16,487 bases of DNA from UBA2336 sp036787955 (GCA_036787955.1 DAIQOI010000021.1:1-16487), one strand, 5' to 3'. Shown: positions 7,626-15,648, counted from the stretch's first letter. Program-made: numbers and translations. The notes: generated from the sequence alone by a model not told the origin.

Positions 7626-9086
7626 TCAGGGTTTGTTGATCAGCAGCGATTTTCCTTCTGCAAAGTCATACAGCGTGAGTCTGCGCAGGTCGTAGTAGGC
7701 GGCCCAGTAGCTGCGCAGGGCCTGTACATAGCTGCGCACGGCCGAATCTTTTTCGTTCAGGGCCTGGGTCAGTTCGGTAAGCGTGAGTTTATCCTGCCGG
7801 TAGCGGTCTTGTGCGGCCAGGAATCGCTCCTGTGCCACGGAGGCTGCCTTGTGTGACAGCCGGACCTGATAATGCAGAACCGACAGCTGATTAACCAGTG
7901 TGATAATTTCCTGTTCAAATTTTATTTCGTCCAGTTCAATAAGGTATTCAGTAAGTTGTTGTCCGGCCAGGGCGGTCTGTACCTGAGCGCGGTTGCGTCC
8001 CCAGTCCACCACTGGTATAGCAAAACCTATGTTGATGCGTTGCTGGCTCAGCGGGTTGGCATACACCTGATTAAACAGGTTATCACTTCCTGTAATACCG
8101 AAAGAAGCCGTTAGCGTAATCTGGTTGCGTTGGGCGCGGGCCTGGGCTACATCGCGTTGGGCCTCCAGGCGCCTGCGCTCAAAGGCTATAAAGTCGGCAC
8201 GGTTTTGCCGGGCCAGCAAAAGCGCCTGTTCGGTGTTTACGTTCAGGTTGGGCAACTGTTCGGGCAGGCTCAGGGCAAATGCGGTGGTGTCGGTCAGGCC
8301 TATAAAGAGACGGAGCTGGACGCGCGCATTTTCCAGCCCGATACGCGAGGTGGCTTCTTCCTGCTGTGCTTTGATAAACTGTAATTCGGACTGCAATAAC
8401 TGATCTTTATTTACAGTACCCAGATCAAACCTTCGCCGGGCAATGCGGTAGGTGGTATCGGTAGCTGCCAGGTTGAAGCGAGCCAAGTCGGCATTGATTT
8501 GAAAGTCCAGCACGTTGAAATAATAATCAATGAGCTGACGGGCCACGTATTCAGTTTCTTGTACGTACTCCCGTTTCGACTCTTCATAACGCAGCGGTTC
8601 GGTGAGGCGGTCCCAGCGCAGGCGGTTAAAGCCAAACAAGGGCTGCTGGTAGCTGATATTGGCAGCTGTGCCGCTCCACTGGCTGAAGTCGTACAGGTAA
8701 TCCTGAAACCAGTTGAGGTTGGAGTTAAAGGATATTTTACCGCCTGTCCAGTAAAGGGGTTGTTCCAGGCTCAGGTTAACAAACGGATTGGTGCGCCTGC
8801 GCTCCTGATAGATGAGCGAGCCATCATCGAGCAGGTTCTGGATGTAGTCCTGGTTAAAATCGGGCAGGCTGCCGCTGAGCTGTATCTGCGGGTTGTAGTT
8901 GGATCGGAAAGAGCGGTATTGCCAGTAGCGGTTTTCCTTCCGGGTTTCGGCAATGCGCGAGGCAGCCGACTGGCTGCGGGCGATGCGGATGATTTCATCG
9001 AGCGTATAGAGCCTGGATTGTGGGTAAACAGAACCGGTTGTGCAGGTAAAGACACTAAACAGAATGACTTGTATGAGTTTTTTCAT
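7626..9086 (-). CDS. TolC-family outer-membrane efflux protein
   Basis: This 486-residue protein is the outer-membrane channel of a tripartite RND system. The ATG at 9086 is chosen because it starts a good signal peptide (MKKLIQVILFSVFTCTTG, cleavage near SVYPQ); the frame is open upstream to 9239 but that extension has no signal character. Features are the OEP start LYTLDEIIRIARSQSAASRI, then two related halves each with a long amphipathic helix pair (ARQLIDYYFNVLDFQINADL, ARRRFDLGTVNKDQLLQSEL; then AQRDVAQARAQ and RYRQDKLTLTELTQALNEKD) and beta strands such as RINIGFAIPVVDWGRNRAQV. Length and layout are normal for the family. It is likely the channel for one or both RND pumps here. It is divergent from peptide 3, with leader copy 2 between them. 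Confidence 0.92.
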   Translation of the reverse strand: MKKLIQVILFSVFTCTTGSVYPQSRLYTLDEIIRIARSQSAASRIAETRKENRYWQYRSFRSNYNPQIQLSGSLPDFNQDYIQNLLDDGSLIYQERRRTNPFVNLSLEQPLYWTGGKISFNSNLNWFQDYLYDFSQWSGTAANISYQQPLFGFNRLRWDRLTEPLRYEESKREYVQETEYVARQLIDYYFNVLDFQINADLARFNLAATDTTYRIARRRFDLGTVNKDQLLQSELQFIKAQQEEATSRIGLENARVQLRLFIGLTDTTAFALSLPEQLPNLNVNTEQALLLARQNRADFIAFERRRLEAQRDVAQARAQRNQITLTASFGITGSDNLFNQVYANPLSQQRINIGFAIPVVDWGRNRAQVQTALAGQQLTEYLIELDEIKFEQEIITLVNQLSVLHYQVRLSHKAASVAQERFLAAQDRYRQDKLTLTELTQALNEKDSAVRSYVQALRSYWAAYYDLRRLTLYDFAEGKSLLINKP

Positions 9087-9242
9087 GGCCTTTGGTTTTG
9101 GTATGATATGGCGATAATCATGGTAAGCCGGTAGAAAAATATTAAAATACCGGAAGTTTTTGAAGCATGGAAGACCGCTGCAACAGGCTTTATACCCCAC
9201 ACGCAAGGGTAAAGCATTTGTAAAATAAATGCCTTGCAAAAG

Positions 9243-9512
9243 ATTAAAATTTTTTCAGTTTTGATGTAAGATTTTTCCCGGTTTTGTAACATTTTCTGTG
9301 TGTGTGTGTGAATCTTCCCAAATAGGCTAAAAACGCATTTTTTAGTAGGCGTTGCTGAGCATAATACCATGTAAGAAAATGAATGACATTGATGTGGATT
9401 TTTCCTTACAGGATGTTAAGTTTGTTTCAACAATTCACCCTTGCACACCTCACCGGCCGGTCGCCCGAAGGGGCAGTTGGTGAGGGGGCTCCGGAGGGGG
9501 TGGTTGGATTTT
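9243..9512 (+). promoter_or_regulatory. Repeated structured leader, copy 2
   Basis: Homologous to copies 1 and 3. It has TGTAAG at 9265 and TGTAAC at 9285 (20 bp apart), a (TG)7 tract at 9297-9310, then ATGTAAGAAAATG and the two-tier hairpin. The outer stem CCTCACCGGC pairs with GTTGGTGAGG (9448-9457 with 9476-9485), and the inner GCCC-GAAG-GGGC lies at 9463-9474. Compared with copies 1 and 3 the stems differ in sequence but stay paired. The palindrome CTCCGGAG (9489-9496) and a GGGGGTGG run follow, 30-40 nt before the ATG of peptide 3. It lies between divergent TolC and peptide 3 and may hold promoters for both. Confidence 0.8.
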
Positions 9513-9529
9513 CCATAAACTTATTTATT

Positions 9530-9727
9530 ATGAAAACCTACAATTTATCAAGCCGAAATCTATTTGTAATGCTTACAGGGGTTGTATTAACCTGCTTGCT
9601 TTCTTTTCAACCTTCCAAGGCAGAACCCATTCAAGGATACAAGAAAATTTTTATGCGACAACATTGTAAATTAAATCCAGAGTATGTTTGTTCTTTGGAG
9701 CCTCCGATAATTATTATTAAAGTTTAA
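9530..9727 (+). CDS. Small secreted peptide 3
   Basis: This 65-residue protein has a signal peptide ending about FQPSKA, leaving a mature peptide of about 34 residues beginning EPIQGYKKI. It contains two Cys seven residues apart (HCKLNPEYVC) and an unusual hydrophobic end (PPIIIIKV). The ATG at 9530 is chosen over upstream starts because they would translate the structured leader and bury the signal sequence. It shares the context of peptide 4 (same leader, followed by a hairpin and a propeller) but no clear sequence similarity with peptides 1, 2 or 4. Function unknown. Confidence 0.65.
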   Translation: MKTYNLSSRNLFVMLTGVVLTCLLSFQPSKAEPIQGYKKIFMRQHCKLNPEYVCSLEPPIIIIKV

Positions 9728-9739
9728 AATTTTCTCTTA

Positions 9740-9766
9740 GGTAAAGCCCAGTCCCTGGGTTTTACC
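9740..9766 (+). terminator. Hairpin between peptide 3 and propeller 2 (terminator or attenuator)
   Basis: GGTAAAGCCCAG and CTGGGTTTTACC pair over 12 bp with one G-U around a TCC loop, 12 nt after the peptide stop and 16 nt before the propeller ATG. It is followed by TTGTCATC, not a long T-run, so full termination is doubtful. It may lower propeller expression relative to the peptide or protect the peptide mRNA end. Confidence 0.6.
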
Positions 9767-9782
9767 TTGTCATCTTGAGGTT

Positions 9783-10919
9783 ATGATGCATTGTAAGTAT
9801 AAAATTCCATATAGATGGGTTGTATTAACCGTGTTACTTTGGTTATCCTGGATGCTATTATGCTTCTGTACGCAGAAAAGCGATTTAAAAAGTTATACAA
9901 TTAAACCTCTGACAACCCCGCCACTTTCCCAAATCATAAAGGCATGGGAAGTAAAGTTTGTTAAGTTGCCTGATTCGGTACAACTGGGTCCGATTTCCAC
10001 ATTAAAAATTACAGGGCCCTACGCCATAGTATCCTCTCAATACAATTCGAATAATTTGATATGTGTACATAACTTCGATTACAAGTATGAATTGAAGTCT
10101 ATAGGTGCCGGTCCTGGTGAATATATTTCGTTGTATTCCTACTACTGTGATACTTTGCATAACGAGTTAGTTGTTTATGATCGGAACCAAATGAAATTAA
10201 TAACCTATGACTTGCAAACTGGAAAGTACAGAGGTGAGAAACGGACAGAATACTACATATCAAATATGGAATTGACCCCGCATGGATTATTAATTGCTAC
10301 GGATGTTTCAGGGCATGAGAATCGCGGTATTTATTTGATAAATAAACACGGAACAAAAAAATTATTAGAATGGAAGCAACCAATAATAGCTGACGCTGTT
10401 TTCAATACAAATTTTTCATTTGCTGACAAACTTTATTTTTCTGAACCATTTTATGAAAAATGTTACCGGCTTGAGGATAACAAGCTCATACCATGGATAC
10501 GATTTGATTTTGGGGAGCGTTCATCCACTAAATTACTTGAGAAAAAACTGGATGTTTTGAAGTTGGAGCAGCTTCTCGCAACAGGCAACTATTCATTTTG
10601 TATTCATCTTTTAAACCCTATGGAAAATGAGGTGAGTTTTTTTTATTATGCTGCTATAGATTCTGTTCATTTGGGTTATTTAGATATGCGTAAAGATTAT
10701 TCTTACGTGTTGGCAAATGTGAGCCAGGATTTGGAAAATGATTTAATACCATTGCCTCATGCGGTTTATCAGGGTTTCTATGTTTTTTGTGGTTTTTGTG
10801 ATGAGGTGAAGCAATTAGAGGCTACAGGATTTTGGTCCGACCTGATAACTTCGTGTAAAAATTTCAGCGAATCAAATGTTATTTTCTTTTTGTTTTACCG
10901 TATTGGTTTTGATTTTTAA
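9783..10919 (+). CDS. Six-bladed beta-propeller protein 2 (BF3164-like)
   Basis: This 378-residue protein has an N-terminal hydrophobic segment (WVVLTVLLWLSWMLLCFC) with a possible but non-canonical lipobox at Cys29. The body has propeller strands: YAIVSSQYNSNNLICVHNFD, then the family-typical loop IGAGPGEY, then HNELVVYDRNQMKLITYDLQ, LLIATDVSGHENRGIYLINK and KLYFSEPFYEKCYRLEDNKL. It ends in NVIFFLFYRIGF, the NPVLxxxK-like tail strand of the family. Start ATG is 9783 or 9786. It lies in an operon between peptide 3 and the carboxypeptidase-regulatory-like gene, whose ATG is 8 nt after this stop. The likely place is the cell envelope. A role in binding the peptide product is inference. Confidence 0.75.
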   Translation: MMHCKYKIPYRWVVLTVLLWLSWMLLCFCTQKSDLKSYTIKPLTTPPLSQIIKAWEVKFVKLPDSVQLGPISTLKITGPYAIVSSQYNSNNLICVHNFDYKYELKSIGAGPGEYISLYSYYCDTLHNELVVYDRNQMKLITYDLQTGKYRGEKRTEYYISNMELTPHGLLIATDVSGHENRGIYLINKHGTKKLLEWKQPIIADAVFNTNFSFADKLYFSEPFYEKCYRLEDNKLIPWIRFDFGERSSTKLLEKKLDVLKLEQLLATGNYSFCIHLLNPMENEVSFFYYAAIDSVHLGYLDMRKDYSYVLANVSQDLENDLIPLPHAVYQGFYVFCGFCDEVKQLEATGFWSDLITSCKNFSESNVIFFLFYRIGFDF

Positions 10920-10927
10920 ACTTGATC

Positions 10928-11827
10928 ATGAATAAGTTAGCTGCCATAATGTTTTTATTGTCATTAGTGGTTATTTTGGTTATTTGTAGTAAGGCATATA
11001 GTCAAAACACAACTCAATGTTTGGTTAGGGGAAGGGTAATTGATGGTGTGAATAATACAGGAATACCTTTTGTTTCCATAGTCAGTTTGACAGACAAAAC
11101 TGTTGGTACCGTAACGGATGAAGAGGGTTATTTTGAACTTTCATTAAAGAAAAATTGTGCCGACTCCATCTTTTTTAGCCGATTAGGCTTTTATGACACT
11201 GTAATTTTTTTTTCAAACCCGGAAGGATTTTATAAGTTAGTTCTCAAGGAAAGAATTATTGAGTTAGAAGAAGTTGTTATAAATGCATCACGGTTGAGGT
11301 CCCGTGTTCTTGGTCATGATTTTGCGCAAATGTTGAAAAGAAAGCAAACATTTAAAGCTCAAGTAATGCAATCAAATCAACCGGGCTCTTCTATGGGAAA
11401 TTTTTACAAGATTAAAAATTATAAAGGATATGTCGACTCGGTTGTTTTTTATATTCATCCTGACTTTATTTCTTCAAGGTTTTTGTTAAATGTTTATTGT
11501 TTTAATGGTGTATTGAAAGACTATAAATTGACGAAAATGCAATCGTGGAAAAGCTTGCTCAAAGAGCCTGTAATCGTTGAGACCAGGGATCGCTTTGCTG
11601 CAGTAAGGCTTCAGGATTGTTTTTTTTCTGATTGTGATTATCTTGTCTTTTCATTCATGCCTTTATCAATAAAACAAATACCTGAAGGGTACCGTTACGG
11701 CTTGATTGCCTATAAGTCTAAAGGCAGATCCAACAAATTTTTTTTTGTTTTTGGGGAAAAATTTGCTGTGATTCCCGCCTCTGAGCGCCTTATTACCATG
11801 TATGCGACAATATTCGTTGAAGAATAA
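10928..11827 (+). CDS. Secreted protein with carboxypeptidase-regulatory-like domain
   Basis: This 299-residue protein has a signal peptide (LAAIMFLLSLVVILVICSKAYS), so it is exported. Residues about 30-115 form a carboxypeptidase D regulatory-like beta-sandwich: VRGRVIDGVNNTGIPFVSI, VGTVTDEEGYFELSL, SIFFSRLGFYDTVIF and the ending RIIELEEVVINAS. This is the form found at the start of SusC/TonB-linked receptors and many Bacteroidota envelope proteins. The remaining 180 residues are beta-rich and not recognised by me; no TonB-dependent barrel follows. The ATG at 10928 is preferred to the in-frame TTG at 10922. It is probably translated together with propeller 2 (8-nt gap) and is specific to this one of the modules. 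Confidence 0.75.
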   Translation: MNKLAAIMFLLSLVVILVICSKAYSQNTTQCLVRGRVIDGVNNTGIPFVSIVSLTDKTVGTVTDEEGYFELSLKKNCADSIFFSRLGFYDTVIFFSNPEGFYKLVLKERIIELEEVVINASRLRSRVLGHDFAQMLKRKQTFKAQVMQSNQPGSSMGNFYKIKNYKGYVDSVVFYIHPDFISSRFLLNVYCFNGVLKDYKLTKMQSWKSLLKEPVIVETRDRFAAVRLQDCFFSDCDYLVFSFMPLSIKQIPEGYRYGLIAYKSKGRSNKFFFVFGEKFAVIPASERLITMYATIFVEE

Positions 11828-11933
11828 TAAAGACTAAGTATCCGATATCAGCCTTAAGTCTCTGCAGGGTAACCCTCCGACCAAATACATCTTTTCGTGC
11901 GCAGATTTCCGCCCTGGTTTTGGATAAAAAACT

Positions 11934-12041
11934 GTGGAAACAACCACCGGCAAAACCACACAGCAAGTAATGTTTTCGCTCATTGAGATTTGGAAGAGCA
12001 GCGGCAAAACGCAACGTGAGTTCTGCAAAGAGAAAGGCTTC
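11934..12041 (+). pseudogene. IS66 accessory protein TnpA, N-terminal fragment
   Basis: The frame reads TTTGKTTQQVMFSLIEIWKS and then SGKTQREFCKEKGF, the usual start of the small IS66 accessory protein in Bacteroidota (MFSLIEQW..SG.(T/S)Q..FC). It breaks off at about 12041, where the sequence joins the transposase end. Start could be GTG 11934 or ATG 11970. Confidence 0.65.
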
Positions 12042-12051
12042 CCCGCTTTAT

Positions 12052-12174
12052 GCATTTCCGGGCACATGCAAAATCCATAACATCAATCCATTTGAGTGGT
12101 TGCGCACAACACTCGATAAAATACCAACCTATCCAATCAACAAAATCGCAGAACTGTTGCCTGACAAGGTGTAG
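12052..12174 (+). pseudogene. IS66 transposase TnpC, C-terminal fragment
   Basis: The frame reads TCKIHNINPFEWLRTTLDKI, then PTYPINKIAELLPDKV and a stop. This matches the conserved end of IS66 transposases (C...INP.(E/Y)WL...L.RIP..P......ELLP). The catalytic DDE part and the zinc-finger are gone. Confidence 0.75.
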
Positions 12175-12197
12175 TTTACCGGATGGTTACATAACTG

Positions 12198-15100
12198 TTA
12201 ATTTTTAACGTTCTTGCCTTTAAATAACCACATGGGTAAAATCAACACAACCAGCAGCAGTGAAAACAGCAATCCGCCAATGGTTCCGGCAGCCAGCGCA
12301 TACCAAAAAACCTCGTGTTGCCCGCCCAATAAAAATGGTGTTAGTCCCAGGCAGGTAGAAAGTACAGTCAGCGCAATGGGTCTCAGTTTGCCGGTTACGG
12401 CCTTCAGCACAGCGCGGTTGTAATTGCCGGTTTTTAAATTGTTCAAATCGTTTATCACAAAGATGGCCGAGTTTACCGCCAGTCCGCCCACCAGGAAGAA
12501 GGCAGCGTAACCCCCCTGGTCGAAGTATAGTTCGCCCCAGGCAAAGGTGAGAAACAGGCCGATGAAAGAAAACGGAATGATACCCATAATGATGAAAGAC
12601 TGTTTCAGATTTTCAAACAGCACGGAACAGATTATAAACACCCCGGTAAACAGTACGAGCAGCAAGCCATACTGACGTTTTACCTTATCCCAGGTCCATG
12701 ACCAGCCGATTTTTCTGGCCGAATAACCTACCGGCATTTCCTGTTCCATTTCTTTCAGTTTTTCATCCAGAAATTCATTACCGAATTTGTGGCTGCCATA
12801 GTACTCGAACCCTACAATACGGATATATTGACGATCTTTTTTGTGAATGGCACTGGCGGTTTTTTCCTTGCGGAGCTCGGTAAGCTGTGCGGGGGCTACT
12901 CTTTTTCCGTTTGAGTCCCAGGCTGGCAAGGGATTTTTCAACAGGGCATTTATGTCAGGTACCGGTTCGGAAGCCGGGATGAGGTAAGCCGGGATGAGGC
13001 GGTTATCAAGTGCAACATGGAAATCCGGAACAGGTCGTTCGGCAGTCTTCGTTAGCGCATTGAATATTTCTTTGTGGCCGAGGTGGTGTTGTTGCAGCCA
13101 TTCGTGGTTTAATGTAAGCAGTATCTGATCGACCGGTTTTTCATTCCAGTTGAGCCGTTCGTTGGTGTTTACCTGTTGTATGCGTTTGTGCTCCAAAAGT
13201 TTGCGGGCCAGTATTTCGGCCTGTCGTTCCAGTTCACGGTAATTGTATCCCATCATTTCCACGCGAAATGAAGGGAGATTATCCCACGAGGCATTGCTGA
13301 AGCCCTGCCCCACGCCAAAGATGCTCCACTGCACTCCTCCCCAGTCGAGTGAGCGGGCAATGAGCCTGGCTTTAAGCTGGTAGGGAATGGCTGAGCGTTC
13401 GGCTGCCGGTGTGAAGGATATGGTGATGGAAGCATGCTGGCCGGAATAGATCTGGGTTACGAAATTTTCAATGCCTTGCACATCGGCAAGGAAACTTTCC
13501 GTAGCCTGCATGATGCGATCCATGTCCTGCAGGGTGTGTCCCTGTGGCAGTTCGGCATATACGTACAGCCGGGTGCGCTCCGGTTCGCGGTAGCCGCTGC
13601 GTTCGTACACATTGCGGATAAACAGGCGCAAGGCTCCACCGGTGAAACGATCAACATGCGGGCGAACATTTTCCTGGTACCAGTTGCTGCCAATGGTTTG
13701 GTTGTACCAGTCCTGACCCGGCCACGATGCAGGCAACAGAAACAGTGGCAACCCAAATGTCAGAATCAACAATATCCACACCAGTGTGCGGTAGCGCCTT
13801 AACAGAGCAATAAGACTGCCGTAGAAATACAGTGCCTTTACGCGGTATCTGAGCTGGCCAAACGTAATTCTTTTTCTGCGTGTGCCGGTAAGCTTAAAAT
13901 AGTTAAAAACGGCAGGTGTGTAGAACAAAGCCGTAAGCACCGAGCTGGCCAGCGCCATGCAAACGATGATGGAAAATTCAGTTAAGTTGGCTCGTTCATT
14001 TTCCGGCAGAAACAGAATTACCAGCAATGCAGCCAGTGTAGTAAGTGTTGCGCCCAATACCGCCAGCCCTACTTTACGGTCGAACCTGCGGTAAAGGTGG
14101 TCCATCACCACAATGGCATTGTCCAGTAACAAGCCGAACGAAACCGTTAAACCGGCTATGGTATAGAGGTGAATGGATAGGTGAAGCAGGTAGGCCAGGA
14201 TTGCTGTGATACCCAGACTGATGACTATACCTGAAAAGAGAATAAGCAGATAGATCCGGCTCCGGTAGCTGAGCAGGATAAAGGCGATGAGCATAACAAT
14301 GGATAACCCTGATCGCACAAGGTTTTTACGTATTTCGCGCGCCAGGAATTCCGTGTCGTCAATGTCCAGCTGTACTTCAAAGCCCTGTGGCAGTTGTGTA
14401 CCGAGTTGTTTTAACTTTTCTTTCAGCCGGGTGGCCAGGGTAAGCCGGTTTACATGTTCATCGGCATAGATGCTCAGGCTTACCGAATTGCGGCCGTTGA
14501 TGCGGAAAAGCTGACGTGGCGGGTCTTCTTCCAGGTAAACCGATGCAAACTTTTTCAGCGATGTTATGGTGCCGGTTGGCAAGCGAATTGGGGTATCTTC
14601 CAGGTCAGTAACCGAGTGCAGGTTGTTGCTGAGCTGAACGGTAAGCTTTTCTTTGGCGGCTGTGTAGACTGAACCCGGAAAAACGGTACCAAACTCAGTT
14701 GCGATGATTTGTTGCAAATGATGAGCCGCTATGCCATACTGCTGCAGAACATCGGGTTTAAAAGCAATAATCAGGCGGATGCGCTCGGCACCGCTAACAG
14801 TAACCTCATTTACGCCTTGCAGTTGCCTGAGCGCTACGGCCAGTTTTTCTTCGGCAATCTGCCGGATCTGGTAGGGTGCAAGACGCGCATTAATGCGGTA
14901 AACCAATAACGGATTTTTTTGGGTTGCCGAATGTGTGCGCTGCTCAACGGCAGGGAATGAAACCCGTTCATTAAGTTTGGGATAAACCTGGCGGATAATC
15001 GATGTTACTTCAAATTTTTTAAGCGCCATGTCGGCATGACGGTCGAAAACAAGTTCGATGGTACTGGTTCCGTAGCCGGAGACAGAGTAAACAGACTTAA

Positions 15101-15311
15101 GCTGACTGATGCCGGAGAAAGCATTTTCCAGCGGGGCGGTAACTTCCTGTTCAACCGTTTCGGGCGGGGCCTGAGCCAGGGAGGCAGTTACTGTGAGAGA
15201 AGCCGGCCGCACATCGGGCTGGAGGTCCACAGGCAAGCGGGGCACCAGCAGCCAGCCAATGCCTGCAGCAATTGTAAAAAGTAGGATGATTTTAAACGAG
15301 CTCAGCTGCAC
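12198..15311 (-). CDS. RND efflux transporter permease subunit, second type
   Basis: This 1037-residue RND protein starts MQLSSFKIILLFTIAAGIGW, then the porter signature LPVDLQPDVRPASLTVTASL. TM1 is close to the N-terminus, TM2-TM6 lie at about 335-475, TM7 at about 511-528 and TM8-TM12 from about 881. TM4 has FGLLLDNAIVVMDH (Asp397-Asn398), and TM10 has GGLAVNSAIFVINDLNNLK, with Asn947 in place of the AcrB relay Lys. An in-frame stop lies just upstream and no ATG is near, so the GTG at 15311 is the likely start. It differs clearly from the RND protein at 2148-5150; Bacteroidota often carry two unlike RND genes together, which may form a mixed trimer as MdtBC does. Substrate unknown. Confidence 0.9.
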   Translation of the reverse strand: MQLSSFKIILLFTIAAGIGWLLVPRLPVDLQPDVRPASLTVTASLAQAPPETVEQEVTAPLENAFSGISQLKSVYSVSGYGTSTIELVFDRHADMALKKFEVTSIIRQVYPKLNERVSFPAVEQRTHSATQKNPLLVYRINARLAPYQIRQIAEEKLAVALRQLQGVNEVTVSGAERIRLIIAFKPDVLQQYGIAAHHLQQIIATEFGTVFPGSVYTAAKEKLTVQLSNNLHSVTDLEDTPIRLPTGTITSLKKFASVYLEEDPPRQLFRINGRNSVSLSIYADEHVNRLTLATRLKEKLKQLGTQLPQGFEVQLDIDDTEFLAREIRKNLVRSGLSIVMLIAFILLSYRSRIYLLILFSGIVISLGITAILAYLLHLSIHLYTIAGLTVSFGLLLDNAIVVMDHLYRRFDRKVGLAVLGATLTTLAALLVILFLPENERANLTEFSIIVCMALASSVLTALFYTPAVFNYFKLTGTRRKRITFGQLRYRVKALYFYGSLIALLRRYRTLVWILLILTFGLPLFLLPASWPGQDWYNQTIGSNWYQENVRPHVDRFTGGALRLFIRNVYERSGYREPERTRLYVYAELPQGHTLQDMDRIMQATESFLADVQGIENFVTQIYSGQHASITISFTPAAERSAIPYQLKARLIARSLDWGGVQWSIFGVGQGFSNASWDNLPSFRVEMMGYNYRELERQAEILARKLLEHKRIQQVNTNERLNWNEKPVDQILLTLNHEWLQQHHLGHKEIFNALTKTAERPVPDFHVALDNRLIPAYLIPASEPVPDINALLKNPLPAWDSNGKRVAPAQLTELRKEKTASAIHKKDRQYIRIVGFEYYGSHKFGNEFLDEKLKEMEQEMPVGYSARKIGWSWTWDKVKRQYGLLLVLFTGVFIICSVLFENLKQSFIIMGIIPFSFIGLFLTFAWGELYFDQGGYAAFFLVGGLAVNSAIFVINDLNNLKTGNYNRAVLKAVTGKLRPIALTVLSTCLGLTPFLLGGQHEVFWYALAAGTIGGLLFSLLLVVLILPMWLFKGKNVKN

Positions 15312-15359
15312 GGAATAAATTTACAAAAGGGTAGTGAAACAGGGTTGTTGTGGGAAATG

Positions 15360-15628
15360 AGAAAAATTTTTTCGATACCTGATGTAAGATTTTACCCTGT
15401 TTTGTAACATTTTTCGTGTGTGTGTGTGTAGATCCGCTCAAACTACCAAAAAACGCAGATTTCCATCCGGCAACAGGGTACAAATACAATGTAAGAAAAT
15501 CAGTGAGATTGATTTGTAAAATTTATAACAGGTTATTTACTTGGTCATAACATTCACTCCTGCACGCCTCACCAGTGAGTCACCCGAGAGGGTAACTGGT
15601 TAAGTGCTCCGGAGGGGGTGGGTGGATA
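15360..15628 (+). promoter_or_regulatory. Repeated structured leader, copy 3
   Basis: The best preserved copy. TGTAAGAT at 15383 and TGTAACAT at 15403 are 20 bp apart, followed by (GT)7 at 15416-15429. Then come ATGTAAGAAAAT, GAGATTGATTTGTAAAATTT and ATAACAGGTTAT, also found in copy 1. The hairpin is CACCAGT.. paired to ACTGGT (15571-15576 with 15595-15600) enclosing ACCC-GAGA-GGGT (15582-15593), a GNRA-type loop. CTCCGGAG (15607-15614) and a GGGGGTGGGTGG run follow. It lies between the divergent RND gene (start 15311) and peptide 4 (start 15649). Confidence 0.8.
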
Positions 15629-15648
15629 TTAATTAACTTATAAAAATT

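Larger units (their letters stand above)
11869..12190 (+). mobile_element. IS66-family relic, 322 bp, internally deleted
   Basis: The ends are inverted repeats: GTAACCCTCCG at the left and, read inward from the right, GTAACCATCCG (10 of 11 identical), with the GTAA start typical of IS66. Inside are the beginning of the accessory gene (MFSLIEIWKSSGKTQREFCK from 11970) and, in another frame, the end of the transposase (TCKIHNINPFEWL and IAELLPDKV, stop at 12172-12174). All of TnpB and nearly all of TnpC are missing, so it cannot move by itself. The flanking 8 bp (TCTGCAGG and ATAACTGT) do not match, so no target duplication is visible. Its right end is 7 bp from the stop of the RND gene. Confidence 0.8.

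Noticed and set aside
8499..9134. A 211-codon plus-strand frame opposite the TolC-like gene
   Set aside because: It is the antisense shadow of a well-supported TolC-family protein; its sequence shows no known pattern.
9087..9239. A longer start for the TolC-like protein
   Set aside because: The extension has no signal peptide character, while the ATG at 9086 begins a normal one.
9383..9529. A longer start for peptide 3
   Set aside because: It would translate the structured leader and place 49 residues before the signal peptide; copy 3 of the leader is not open in the matching way before peptide 4.
9597..9610. A lipobox in peptide 3 at its signal Cys
   Set aside because: The residues before the Cys (VLT) do not fit the lipobox, and a normal cleavage site at SKA lies further on.
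11861..12198. An 8-bp target duplication around the IS66 relic
   Set aside because: TCTGCAGG on the left and ATAACTGT on the right do not match.
7053..15628. The leader as a mobile MITE
   Set aside because: All copies have the same orientation and the same place before peptide/propeller genes, with no terminal inverted repeats or target duplications that I can see.
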